From assembly GCF_023053635.1 (NCBI RefSeq), contig NC_086171.1:13658006-13722005 (forward strand): a stretch of 64,000 nt of DNA. The letters run 5' to 3'. Origin of the DNA: Elgaria multicarinata webbii. Lineage: Eukaryota > Chordata > Lepidosauria > Squamata > Anguidae. The position numbers and the translations under genes were made by a program. The notes under the pieces were generated by a model. The model did no database searches. It had not been told where the DNA came from and worked only from the letters and a program-made list of their open reading frames with translations. Of the stretch, positions 63,408 through 64,000 are shown piece after piece; the first letter of the stretch is position 1; each line of letters opens with the position of its first letter.

Positions 63408-64000
63408 ATTTGATCATGATTAAGTGTAAATCAAGCTAGAATCAGCAGAACTATATGTCCCATGTGCCCAGTGCTGTTAAAATGTACTGCCAGGTCTTTT
63501 TTAAAAATTAATCTTGCAGTACTCTTAAGAATGTATTAAAATTTTTTACACTTGAAATTTTTGACACTGTGGAAAAACAAGAGTTTAAAGATGACCTGTG
63601 TCTGCTGTAATTATACTTTAAGCTTTCCTTGTTTACAGTCATGAAAACAGTGTTAAATAAGTGGATGGGACTGCATGATAGAAAGAGATGGTTTTTCTTA
63701 CTGGTACATTTTTTTTTTAAAAAAAAGTTGGGCAATTTGGGTAGCAGGTTAAAGGGCTAAATTGAAGCCTGTATTACTCTACTGGTGCTGTGAAACATTA
63801 TAATAATTCTGTTGCAAAATGAGAGAGAACAGCTTAAAAGGAACAAGTCTTGTCCTCCCCTTGGCGTGACCAACAAAGTTAGTGTGTCCTCTTACCTACT
63901 AGCCACAAATAGGGAGGGATAACTACAGTTCTGAATGTCAGGAAATGTAACTTGTATAAAATCAAATTTTATAGCCGGAAACTGCTTAGAAGGTAACCAA

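Larger units (their letters stand above)
62534..64000 (+). other. ARL4A 3' UTR and downstream sequence
   Basis: No further coding exon is visible. The stretch is AT-rich with few recognisable repeats. Candidate poly(A) signals are at 62629, 62829 and 63402. Short T and A runs occur near 63708-63726. Confidence 0.6.

Noticed and set aside
1-64000. Retroviral or LTR elements, CRISPR arrays, riboswitches
   Set aside because: Read for gag/pol/env-like words, long direct terminal repeats and regularly spaced short repeats. The only reverse-transcriptase words belong to LINEs, and the tandem arrays are minisatellites or transposon-internal.

Overview
The window is nuclear DNA from a vertebrate, most likely a squamate reptile (a lizard rather than a snake is a guess). 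The evidence is two vertebrate genes in the order known from human chromosome 7p21 (SCIN then ARL4A), long repeat-filled introns, and a squamate-style repeat load: BovB, CR1 and L2-type LINE pieces, tRNA-derived Sauria-like SINEs, a 5S-like SINE relic, and many hAT-like and palindromic miniature DNA transposons. No bacterial, plasmid or CRISPR features are present, and no retroviral or LTR element was recognised.

Layout. From 1 to about 1450 lies a stack of DNA transposon remnants: one hAT-type element, carrying an internal 155-bp tandem array, sits inside another. From 6691 to 47293 the plus strand carries the last 13 coding exons of scinderin (adseverin, SCIN). They give 545 codons with unbroken reading frame and phase, matching roughly human residues 173 to the C-terminus; the first exons lie left of the window. 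The first intron seen is 18 kb and the rest are 0.3 to 4.5 kb. All are mainly transposon debris. One intron (29881-34340) appears to use a GC donor.

From 47294 to about 60400 is intergenic DNA. It holds a BovB LINE piece (48800-49345), a broken intronless copy of the mitotic kinesin KIF22 (about 55955-56822) joined directly to a LINE 3' tail, and a near-identical inverted duplication of about 268 bp (56864-57131 and 57719-57985).

From about 60400 to 61900 is a CpG-rich promoter region with several CCAAT boxes, an E-box/CLEAR-like site and an AP-1 site. It leads into the single-exon coding sequence of ARL4A (61931-62533), followed by its 3' region with three candidate poly(A) signals.

The two host genes are neighbours and need not share a pathway. 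SCIN severs and caps actin filaments under calcium control. ARL4A is a small ARF-like GTPase acting at the plasma membrane and in actin remodelling. I found no new multi-gene system. The most interesting signals are the KIF22/LINE chimera, the recent inverted duplication, the transposon nesting with readable target-site duplications, and the GC-AG intron.
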